Positions 7,265 to 14,309 of a stretch of DNA of 35,059 bases are shown in pieces. Numbering within the stretch: position 1 is the stretch's first letter; each line of letters opens with the position of its first letter. The notes beneath the pieces are model-generated. The model saw nothing but the letters and a program-made list of their open reading frames with translations, was not told the DNA's origin and did not search any database. The position numbers and the translations under genes are program-made. This DNA comes from Bacteroidales bacterium (GTDB taxonomy: Bacteria; Bacteroidota; Bacteroidia; Bacteroidales; Muribaculaceae), in assembly GCA_014800785.1 (NCBI GenBank), contig JAAVFK010000003.1, positions 80,183 to 115,241 of the forward strand, given 5' to 3'.

Positions 7265-9460
7265 TCAGTTGGCAATTTCCAATTGTTTGGAAACCAAACG
7301 TCGGTAATACCCATTTAGGGCAACAAGCTCTTCATGGGTTCCTTCCTCTACGATTTTTCCCTTTTCCATAACGATTATATGGTCTGCAGTTCTTACGGTG
7401 GACAACCTATGGGCAATTATCACCGCCGTACGTCCTTTCATGAATTGATTCAGATTGGATACGATGGTCGCTTCGTTTTTCGCATCTAGGGAATTGGTCG
7501 CTTCATCCAAAAAAAGATAGTCCGGATTTCGATACATCGCTCTGGCAATCAGGATACGTTGTCTCTGACCTAAACTTAATCCGTGACCGTCTGCTCCGAT
7601 TTTAGTTTCATACTTCAAAGGAAGTTTTTGAACAAAGTCGTCAACACAAGCTAACTTGGCAGCATGTCTCATTCGGTCAAGATCAATCTCTCCATCAGTA
7701 CATGCAATATTGCGTGTAATAGACTCTGAGAATATTACGCCCTCCTGCATAACCACTCCCGTTTTCTGTCGCCATTTGTCAATCGCGTATTCTTCGAGAG
7801 AGTGATTGCCTATGCTGATAGTGCCTTCTCCTATCTTGTAGTAGCCTAATAGAAGTTTGACAAGAGTGGTTTTGCCGCTTCCCGATTCTCCTACAATTGC
7901 GGTTATTTTACCACCTTTTATCTTCAAGTTTATGTCCGATAAAGTAGAATCGAGTGCGTGAGGATCGTATTTAAAACCTACTGAACTCAAAATTATATCT
8001 TCTCCACTGGGAATGTCATCTAATTCTCCCCACTCATCGCTTTCCTCCCTGCTTGCATGAATATTATTAATTCGGTCAAGCGATATCCGGACGTCCTGGA
8101 GTGCATATATGAAGCCAATGAATTGTTGTACCGGACCATTTAATTGTCCGACAATGTATTGAATAGCCATCATCGCACCTAGGGTGATATCGCCTTTAAC
8201 GACGGCAGTCGCGGCGATAACTGTGATGAGAATATTTTTAATCTCATTAATTAAAATAACCCCTGCCTCTTGGTTCTGCTGAAGACGGGTACCTTTCATT
8301 TCAACTTCGAAAAGGTCGGCCTGTTTGTCTTCCCATTCCCATCTTCGTCTGTTTTCACAGGCTTGAAGTTTTATTTCGGGAATAGAGGTTAAGAGTTGAT
8401 AGGTCAGATTACTGTTTAGTGACTGTTGCTCAAAAATTTCATAGTCAAGGATTTTCCGTTTCTTTAGAAATAGAGCGACCCAACCTGCGTATAGTAAAGC
8501 TCCGGCAATAAAAACGATGAATATGATGCGATTGTAAATCAAGAGTACGATGCTGAATACAATAAATGATATGCAAGCAAAGATAATCCCGATTAGTTGA
8601 CCGGTGAGAAACGATTGGATTCGACCATGATCCCCCATACGTTGAAGCAGGTCTCCTGTCAGCTTTGTATCAAAAAACTTCATCGGCAGTCTGAGAAGCT
8701 TGATGAAGAAATCACTCAACATGGAAATGTTGATTCTCATTGATACATGAAGTATCACCCACCGTCTGATAAAGTCTATAGCGGCTTGACCGATCACGAT
8801 CATCAGTTCTCCCAAGAGTATCAACCATATCAGACCGATGTTCGAGTCATGAATACCCTTGTCTACAATGTTTTGGGTTAGAAAGGGTATTACGAGTAAA
8901 AAGAGCATTCCGAGCAACATTCCAAGTAAAAGTTGTCCGAAATAATGTTTGTACTCCTTGACGTATCCTAAAATAAATCGGAAAGTTCTTTTTTCGCCCG
9001 AGATTTCTTTAACATTAGAGTTGAAAAAATCGTCGGTTGTTTCGAAGAACACCCCAAGACCTTTTTCGTTACCATCCGTTGTGATCGATACCCAATGCTT
9101 TAATAGGTCGTCGCGGTGGCATTTATAGAGGCCTTTGGCCGGATCTGCAATATAAAAAGTCTTACCATTCTTAGAAACTTTATATAATACCACATAGTGA
9201 TTCTGATTCCAATGAATAATGGCGGGGAGTGGTGCGACCGTGAGACTGTCTAACGATACTTTTCCGGCCTTAGGAATCAGACCTAATGACTTTGAGGCAT
9301 CTGTTAGACCTTTCATTGACACTCCCTCTTTCGTGGCATGACAGAATTGAGAAACCTCTGTCATAGAGGTTTCTCTTCCTAAAGCATTGCAGACCATGGT
9401 CAGCGCAGCAATGCCACACTCCATCGAGTCGTGTTGACGGTAAAATCGGAATCTTCCCAT
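7265..9460 (-). CDS. C39-peptidase ABC exporter (bacteriocin/RiPP processing transporter)
   Basis: This 731-residue inner-membrane protein should cut the leader from a peptide and export the core. The N-terminal C39 domain has its full triad: Cys15 in DSMECGIAAL, His88 in HWNQNHYVVLY and Asp106 in IADPAKG. A six-helix ABC transmembrane domain follows (about 160-450). The ATPase domain has Walker A GESGSGKTT (about 523), signature LSLGQ (about 627), Walker B LFLDEATNSLD (about 643) and the H-loop AHRLST. It begins 28 bp after the outer-membrane gene and is clearly part of the RiPP operon. Nothing in it is degenerate, so the exporter itself looks functional. The adaptor partner expected next to it is reduced to a fragment. 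Confidence 0.93.
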   Translation of the reverse strand: MGRFRFYRQHDSMECGIAALTMVCNALGRETSMTEVSQFCHATKEGVSMKGLTDASKSLGLIPKAGKVSLDSLTVAPLPAIIHWNQNHYVVLYKVSKNGKTFYIADPAKGLYKCHRDDLLKHWVSITTDGNEKGLGVFFETTDDFFNSNVKEISGEKRTFRFILGYVKEYKHYFGQLLLGMLLGMLFLLVIPFLTQNIVDKGIHDSNIGLIWLILLGELMIVIGQAAIDFIRRWVILHVSMRINISMLSDFFIKLLRLPMKFFDTKLTGDLLQRMGDHGRIQSFLTGQLIGIIFACISFIVFSIVLLIYNRIIFIVFIAGALLYAGWVALFLKKRKILDYEIFEQQSLNSNLTYQLLTSIPEIKLQACENRRRWEWEDKQADLFEVEMKGTRLQQNQEAGVILINEIKNILITVIAATAVVKGDITLGAMMAIQYIVGQLNGPVQQFIGFIYALQDVRISLDRINNIHASREESDEWGELDDIPSGEDIILSSVGFKYDPHALDSTLSDINLKIKGGKITAIVGESGSGKTTLVKLLLGYYKIGEGTISIGNHSLEEYAIDKWRQKTGVVMQEGVIFSESITRNIACTDGEIDLDRMRHAAKLACVDDFVQKLPLKYETKIGADGHGLSLGQRQRILIARAMYRNPDYLFLDEATNSLDAKNEATIVSNLNQFMKGRTAVIIAHRLSTVRTADHIIVMEKGKIVEEGTHEELVALNGYYRRLVSKQLEIAN

Positions 9461-9488
9461 ATGTACGGAAGGAATATTGAACTATATA

Positions 9489-11750
9489 CTACTTCATTAA
9501 TGATTGGTCTTTGGTTACGCTTTCGATTTTCTGATCTTGTTGTTTCCGTCCATAACGAATAGTATAGGTTACACTCAGATTTACATCGGTCGAGGAAAGA
9601 TTAGAGTAAGACATTATATTATAGCTGTAGAGATTATTAGGAGTTCTACCCCAAGCGTCGTGATGTTTTCTCTTGTTGAAGGGATTGTTTACATTCATTT
9701 GGATAGCCCAATTACCATACACTGCCAAAGCGGCCACGCCATATTTTATTGTCTCTCTTCCGTAACCATCAAAGCTGTAATACGCCATGGGTGATTCAAC
9801 GTATGCTAAAAGCATATAATGATTGTGACTCCATTGACCCCGGATATATCCATACGGTCTGAATTTGTTTTTATTTACGGGATACGTTTTTTTAATATTA
9901 TAAATATATCCACTCCCGGTAACTCCAAACTCTTTGGAAATATTCCAAGTAACCGAAGCCCCTAACTTGTTTTCAAACCAATCGACTCCACCATTATATC
10001 CTAACGTAAGTCCGGAACCGTTCTCATTCAAAGAGGCTGTCTGATAGGGAAGATCGAACTGATAAAATGATTTTAAGTAAACGTTAAATGATATATTTTG
10101 ATGCCACCAGCTGTAGCTTAGATTCCACAGTACTACTGGAGAAACCCCAAGATTAGGATTTCCCTCCTCCCAAAGAAGAAGATTTCGTTGAATTCTGGTA
10201 GGATTAACCTGGGCAAGATTGGGACGTCCCGAAGCATAATTTATGTCTGCTGAGAATTGTTGATTCCTGCCGGGATTCCATGTAAATATTATATATCCTG
10301 ATGGAATAAATTTAGAAATGCCATATTGAGAGTGGCGAATATCAGATTTGTTATATATCATTCTTGAGGCCACGGATAGTCTGCCTGTGTTCCAAATATA
10401 TGTATAACGGGCCTCCAGTTTTGAATAAATGTTTTCAATACGACTTCCTTCACCAACGGATCCTTCATAGCTTAGATTGTAAAGGTCATATTTTCCGTAG
10501 GCATTAATGCTTAATTGATGCTTTTGACTAAAATTCTTGGTGAACCAAATGTCAAGTGTGGAGTTGTTACCTGTCTCTTTTGTTTGATAGTCATTCTCAA
10601 AAATCAGATCATTATTTTGAAATTGTTTCTGTAATTGATGAGAGTTATTCAAACGAAAAAGGGTAGATGCCGTGACGTAGAGGGCTGTGTTATGAGGGAG
10701 ACTGACATATAGGTTTCCATCCCATCCCGGGTTTAATGTCTTGCTGTGCGTTCCGTACTGAGAAAGAGCTTCAATTGTCTCAGTAGGGGTATCATAAATT
10801 GTGAGGCCTCTATTTGTTTCCCAAGGAGTAAGAGAGTGAGATAAGGACAACCTATTTTTGAATTGGACCTTCTCAGTCTGATACAACGCAGAGAAATAAC
10901 CTGTTTCCGAAGTTGTTCTTCCTTTAGGACGGTTATTTATTGTAGTGACGCTACAGTCATTCCCATCTATGTTTAAATTTTGAATCGATTCCGAATTGGA
11001 AAAATCCTGGTCATAACGGGAATTGACATAAAGAGAGTAGGTCATGCGTTTATAAGTAAATCCGGAGTTGACAAATCCTCCACCTCTCCATGAGGGAGCG
11101 CTTCCGTCAACGCGAACTTTAGTATAACCACCCCAAAGATATTTTGTGACAACATAATTGATGACATTTTTCGCACCAAGGAATTTGGCATCAGAGGGCT
11201 TCTCAAGGACCTCAACTTTATCAACGTCTGTCGGAGCAATAACTGCAACATCTTCTGCCGTGGCAGGAAGTCCGTTAATAAAATATGAAACTTCCTCTCC
11301 GGAGGTAGTCTGGACGCTGTTGTTCATGAAATTTACATTTAAGCTCGGGATCATCATGCGAGCCAACAGGGAGACACCATCTGTCGCAAATTTCTTCTGA
11401 TTTTTATCGGGAGTGTATGCTATGCCATCTTTAAGTCTTGTTTCACGTGAGGCTACAATTACGACTTCGTCGAGATTGTAAGTGGACAATGCCGTAGTGT
11501 CTGCTGTCTGATCATATTGCACATCCTGATTTTCCTGAACCTGACTCACAGAATCGCTTGGATTTATTGAAGGCACGTTTTCACTAATTTTATCCAAGCC
11601 GGAAGTCTCGGCAGATGCCGACTGCACGGAATCCGTTGACTGTTGTACGGCCACAACCAAATTATGTGAAGGAGAAGCTGAAGCATCTAAACCGATATAG
11701 CAGCAGACTCCAATAATTATCAAAGTGATGATAGTCTTGATGTGTTGCAT
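9489..11750 (-). CDS. TonB-receptor-like outer-membrane beta-barrel protein of the RiPP cluster
   Basis: The protein has 753 residues. An N-terminal hydrophobic stretch (about 5-20) looks like a signal peptide. A Ser/Gln-rich linker leads to LDEVVIVASRET (93-104), like the start of a TonB plug, and then to a plug-like domain (about 105-215: LLARMMIPSLNV, YFINGLPATAEDV, VEVLEKPSDAKFLGAKNVIN). The rest is a large barrel of alternating aromatic and polar strands, closest in style to the outer-membrane beta-barrel family PF14905. It lacks an N-terminal carboxypeptidase-like domain and a SusD partner, so it is not a standard nutrient receptor. Its position between maturase and exporter suggests a role in release, uptake or immunity for the peptide. 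The family call is firm; the role is inferred. Confidence 0.8.
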   Translation of the reverse strand: MQHIKTIITLIIIGVCCYIGLDASASPSHNLVVAVQQSTDSVQSASAETSGLDKISENVPSINPSDSVSQVQENQDVQYDQTADTTALSTYNLDEVVIVASRETRLKDGIAYTPDKNQKKFATDGVSLLARMMIPSLNVNFMNNSVQTTSGEEVSYFINGLPATAEDVAVIAPTDVDKVEVLEKPSDAKFLGAKNVINYVVTKYLWGGYTKVRVDGSAPSWRGGGFVNSGFTYKRMTYSLYVNSRYDQDFSNSESIQNLNIDGNDCSVTTINNRPKGRTTSETGYFSALYQTEKVQFKNRLSLSHSLTPWETNRGLTIYDTPTETIEALSQYGTHSKTLNPGWDGNLYVSLPHNTALYVTASTLFRLNNSHQLQKQFQNNDLIFENDYQTKETGNNSTLDIWFTKNFSQKHQLSINAYGKYDLYNLSYEGSVGEGSRIENIYSKLEARYTYIWNTGRLSVASRMIYNKSDIRHSQYGISKFIPSGYIIFTWNPGRNQQFSADINYASGRPNLAQVNPTRIQRNLLLWEEGNPNLGVSPVVLWNLSYSWWHQNISFNVYLKSFYQFDLPYQTASLNENGSGLTLGYNGGVDWFENKLGASVTWNISKEFGVTGSGYIYNIKKTYPVNKNKFRPYGYIRGQWSHNHYMLLAYVESPMAYYSFDGYGRETIKYGVAALAVYGNWAIQMNVNNPFNKRKHHDAWGRTPNNLYSYNIMSYSNLSSTDVNLSVTYTIRYGRKQQDQKIESVTKDQSLMK

Positions 11751-11789
11751 AGTTTGAATTGTTTAGTGATAAGTCCTTAAATTTGAAAT

Positions 11790-11917
11790 ATCGCAGGGAG
11801 TTGAAGAATGATTCCCTGCGATTTATTCTTACGGTACGGATTATTTACTATAGAAGTTCTTTAGAGTTTTGTGTCTGACAGTATTCTCCATACTATTTGA
11901 AAATTTTATGGAGAATA
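11790..11917 (-). promoter_or_regulatory. Two intergenic hairpins between the maturase and outer-membrane genes
   Basis: Within a 171-bp gap there are two strong inverted repeats: a 10-bp stem ATCGCAGGGA/TCCCTGCGAT (11790-11799 with 11813-11822) and an 11-bp stem TATTCTCCATA/TATGGAGAATA (11882-11892 with 11907-11917). Neither has a long T-tract on the minus strand, so they may be attenuators, RNA-processing sites or mRNA stabilisers rather than full terminators. I see no consensus promoter for the downstream gene. Confidence 0.5.
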
Positions 11918-11921
11918 ATGA

Positions 11922-13226
11922 TCAGGCTATAATTAATCTGTTTTTTAGGACTTCATTTTCGTGAATATATGCAAGTATTTCGTACTCGAAGCTCATGTCG
12001 GCTTTGTCTAATTTGCAATAAGAGAGTCTTTTGACATGATCGCGTGGACATATTCCCATACAGATGGGAAGATACTTGCAAGCTATACATTTCTCATTTT
12101 CAAATGTAGGCTTGTCATACTCCGTGCCTCGGGAATCATGCCAAGACACTGAACCCTCATTGTTAAGACTCCCTAAGCCGTTCGGAGTGTACATATCGTC
12201 ACATGCAGTGCATTTTACAACAGTTCCATTATAATTGGCTGTTAGAAAGTTGGAATTGTTGGTATAGCATGGACGAAAATCGAGGACCAGGGCCTCCTTT
12301 TTTACAAAAAAGCCCTCTTTCTCAAACTTTCCCCAAATATCTTCATAGCCTATGCGTTTGGTTTTATCCGGTTCTTCCTGCCAAACCTTTCTTGGGAAAA
12401 TTTGAATTCGATCTCTAAGATTCTGAGGCACTCTTTCGCAAACTTCCCCAACAATTCTTTCATCCATTGAATCATAGGTGTAGTTTATACGTAGAGTTAC
12501 CTGCATATCAGGTATGTTGTTTAACATTTCCACAATATGCTTCAGTGCGCGGTCAAATGCGCTGTCGCACCCTTTTTGAAATTTTACCTTATCGTGATTT
12601 TCCCGATTACCGTCAAGTGTGATCTGGAAATGATTGAAGTTATACTTTCCTAATTCCTCACTGACTTTTGATGTAAGAAAGTATGCATTAGATGTGGCAC
12701 CTTGAGAATAAGGCTTATTTACTTTTTCGCAAATATCCTTTATTCTTTTTGAGAGCGGAAGAACAATTTTAGAGAAGTACATCAATGGCTCTCCTCCAAA
12801 CCATTCTATTCTTAGATCGGAGATCTCTTCACTACCCATCTTTATTTCAAGATGTTTGATGATATTGTCCATAACCTGTTCCGACATTAAAGATGTGATA
12901 TGGTCTTGAATGCAATACCAACATTTATAATTGCAGTTCAGTGTAGGAAGAATCTGAAGTGTATAGGAGGATGTATTAGATGCTTTTTGATGGTAATCCC
13001 TGATAACGGTAAGCTCATCAAAATCATCATCTATAATCATCCCTGATGCTTTTAATTGGTCAAGAAAAGTATCGGGTAAAAGATTATAGTTGCCTGAATT
13101 AAGAGTCTGTTCTACCTTATCGCTTAATACTCTTGGGAGTTTAAAAAATGAACGAGTCAGAGCATTGAACCAATAGTTATGGCCTTGCGAATCCGGTATT
13201 ATGTGTATATAGTTACTTGTTTTCAT
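11922..13226 (-). CDS. Radical SAM/SPASM peptide maturase
   Basis: The protein has 434 residues. The N-terminal 85 residues form a small domain with NYWFNALTRSFFKLP, possibly a leader-binding (RRE-like) region. The radical SAM core starts at LPTLNCNYKCWYC with the cluster ligands Cys98, Cys102 and Cys105, followed by WFGGEPLMY, a typical GGE motif. The C-terminal SPASM domain follows the seven-cysteine pattern exactly: Cys320-x13-Gly334-x4-Cys339, then Cys380-x2-Cys383-x5-Cys389-x3-Cys393, then Cys404; Cys342 is extra. Such enzymes bind auxiliary [4Fe-4S] clusters and install thioether, C-C or similar crosslinks in RiPP precursors. The adjacent Cys-rich precursor suggests sulfur-to-carbon links, but chemistry cannot be read from sequence. 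Confidence 0.93.
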   Translation of the reverse strand: MKTSNYIHIIPDSQGHNYWFNALTRSFFKLPRVLSDKVEQTLNSGNYNLLPDTFLDQLKASGMIIDDDFDELTVIRDYHQKASNTSSYTLQILPTLNCNYKCWYCIQDHITSLMSEQVMDNIIKHLEIKMGSEEISDLRIEWFGGEPLMYFSKIVLPLSKRIKDICEKVNKPYSQGATSNAYFLTSKVSEELGKYNFNHFQITLDGNRENHDKVKFQKGCDSAFDRALKHIVEMLNNIPDMQVTLRINYTYDSMDERIVGEVCERVPQNLRDRIQIFPRKVWQEEPDKTKRIGYEDIWGKFEKEGFFVKKEALVLDFRPCYTNNSNFLTANYNGTVVKCTACDDMYTPNGLGSLNNEGSVSWHDSRGTEYDKPTFENEKCIACKYLPICMGICPRDHVKRLSYCKLDKADMSFEYEILAYIHENEVLKNRLIIA

Positions 13227-13247
13227 TCGTATAGAGCCAAAATTAGG

Positions 13248-13282
13248 GAATTATGTTAGGGGATTATCCCCTAACATAATTC
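13248..13282 (-). terminator. Perfect 16-bp hairpin between precursor and maturase (attenuator)
   Basis: GAATTATGTTAGGGGA (13248-13263) pairs exactly with 13267-13282 around a 3-nt loop. It begins 11 nt beyond the precursor stop and ends 21 nt before the maturase ATG. On the minus strand it is followed by CCTAATTTTGG, a weak U-tract. It probably acts as a partial terminator or an exonuclease block, giving much more precursor mRNA than enzyme mRNA. Confidence 0.7.
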
Positions 13283-13293
13283 TTCAGACATAC

Positions 13294-13590
13294 TTAGGAG
13301 TTGCCACAAGAAGAGGTGGAGTGCGTAAAGCACGTTAATTGCTCACAGGATGCATGAGTCATATGGCATGTTGTCCCCTGAGTGATAATTGTGCATCCGC
13401 TGTTTGAACCACAATTTGCCGTGTGGGTGGGACAAGGGCACTGAGTATTGGATATGCAGGAATCTTGACACGACTCGTCTGTAACGCTACAACCATTGTT
13501 TGTTGCGTTCGGGCTTCCGAAGCCTGCAACAACTTCAAGCTGCTCCAACTCCTGCAACTCTTCGATTGAGAATTGGGCTGAATTCTTCAT
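13294..13590 (-). CDS. Cysteine-rich RiPP precursor peptide
   Basis: This is a 98-residue peptide. The leader (1-23) contains FSIEELQELEQLEVVAG. Set against the double-glycine leader pattern it has Gly-1, Ala-2, Val-4, Glu-8 and Leu-12, so cleavage by the C39 domain is predicted after Ala22-Gly23. The 75-residue core holds 11 Cys (34, 41, 45, 51, 53, 60, 66, 75, 82, 87, 95), many Thr, Ser and Asn, several His, and no Lys or Arg. The odd Cys number argues against simple full disulfide pairing and suits enzymatic modification. It is the first gene of the operon and immediately precedes the SPASM maturase. I recognise no named family with this core; Bacteroidales GG-leader natural-product precursors are the nearest class. 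Confidence 0.85.
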   Translation of the reverse strand: MKNSAQFSIEELQELEQLEVVAGFGSPNATNNGCSVTDESCQDSCISNTQCPCPTHTANCGSNSGCTIITQGTTCHMTHASCEQLTCFTHSTSSCGNS

Positions 13591-13598
13591 ATTTTACA

Positions 13599-13657
13599 TA
13601 ATAGGAGTCCTTTGATTATATTCATGGCTCGGTGCTCCTATTAACGAGGTCCATGAA
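13599..13657 (-). promoter_or_regulatory. Structured 5' UTR of the precursor: hairpin with pseudoknot potential
   Basis: In the minus-strand RNA, UUCAUGG (13657-13651) and CUCG (13648-13645) pair with CGAG (13631-13628) and CCAUGAA (13627-13621), an 11-bp stem with a 2-nt bulge. The 13-nt loop contains UAAUAGGAG (13643-13635), fully complementary to CUCCUAUUA (13607-13599), which lies 8 nt before the start codon. The 9-bp loop pairing would form an H-type pseudoknot over the ribosome-binding region. An AUG-UAA start-stop pair also sits at 13600-13595. Confidence 0.6.
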
Positions 13658-13713
13658 AAGTCTATAAGTCCGGTACTTTGAATTATTTAGCTAGCTAATT
13701 TTTATAGACGCTT

Positions 13714-13744
13714 CAAAGTTAAGATAATTTTAACAAACAAACAA
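13714..13744 (-). promoter_or_regulatory. Promoter of the RiPP operon
   Basis: On the minus strand TTGT (13741-13744), 19 bp, then TAACTTTG (13714-13721) matches the Bacteroidota consensus. Transcription would start near 13707, giving a leader of roughly 115 nt that contains the hairpin/pseudoknot described at 13599-13657. Confidence 0.65.
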
Positions 13745-13782
13745 CTTTTTTTTGAAAAAAAATTTAAATATTTTACCGACTG

Positions 13783-13910
13783 CCAACAAAACCAACAAAA
13801 TAGCCCATAAACGAACAGCGAATGCACTATCTTCCCTCCTCCCAACTCCCCGAAGATCGCGTATCAGAAAGTGAGGTTTAAATTTTTTTCGGTGAAATAT
13901 TTTGTTGGTT
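13783..13910. repeat. Tandem and inverted 9-mers between divergent promoters (candidate operator)
   Basis: CCAACAAAA occurs twice in tandem (13783-13791, 13792-13800), and its reverse complement TTTTGTTGG lies at 13900-13908 over the -33 box of the hipBA promoter. The longer match is 13 bp (13790-13802 with 13898-13910). The position suits autoregulation by the adjacent HipB-like protein or control of both divergent operons. No protein-DNA evidence is available. Confidence 0.45.
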
Positions 13911-13931
13911 GAGGATTTTAGAGTAATTTTG
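13901..13931 (+). promoter_or_regulatory. Promoter of the hipBA-like operon
   Basis: TTTG (13901-13904), exactly 19 bp, then TAATTTTG (13924-13931) is a full match to the Bacteroidota consensus. The predicted start near 13938 leaves a leader of about 50 nt. A short palindrome, CATTC-TGCT-GAATG (13939-13952), lies at the transcription start and is a second candidate operator. Confidence 0.75.
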
Positions 13932-13986
13932 TAAATGTCATTCTGCTGAATGTTATATCGAAAATACAGGTTTAATTATCAATATA

Positions 13987-14304
13987 ATGATATTATCAAA
14001 TAAATCTTTGTCTACTCCGGACGTAGTGCGGAATCTTGGTTTGAGGTTCCGTGACTACAGGTTGCGGATGAGGATGACCCGAAAAGAGGTTTCAGTGGCT
14101 GCATCAATTGGTATGACCACACTCTACAAGTTTGAGACAGGCAACATGACCGATATCTCATTTAGTACACTGCTAAGATTATTGAGGGTCATAGGACTTG
14201 GTGAGAACTGGGAGTCATTGCTGCCGGAGTTGCCGGAATCGCCATATATGTATGACGACAATGATAAAAAAATTCAGCGGGTGAGACACTCTTCAAAAAA
14301 GTGA
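13987..14304 (+). CDS. hipB: HipB-like XRE-family helix-turn-helix antitoxin
   Basis: This 105-residue protein has a Cro/C1-type helix-turn-helix: LGLRFRDYRLRMRMTRKEVS, then VAASIGMTTLYKFETGNMTD with the recognition helix around residues 40-50, then SFSTLLRLLRVIGL. HipB proteins neutralise HipA and repress their own operon by binding palindromic operators. The stop codon (14302-14304) precedes the toxin ATG by 5 nt, the tight coupling expected of a toxin-antitoxin pair. The charged C-terminal tail (about 85-105) is probably disordered. The role comes from the neighbour and the fold; the specific operator is unknown. Confidence 0.85.
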   Translation: MILSNKSLSTPDVVRNLGLRFRDYRLRMRMTRKEVSVAASIGMTTLYKFETGNMTDISFSTLLRLLRVIGLGENWESLLPELPESPYMYDDNDKKIQRVRHSSKK

Positions 14305-14309
14305 TTGTT

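Noticed and set aside
11841-11891. 16-codon minus-strand ORF between maturase and barrel genes, considered as a second precursor
   Set aside because: No leader motif, no Cys, and it overlaps a hairpin; nothing supports translation.
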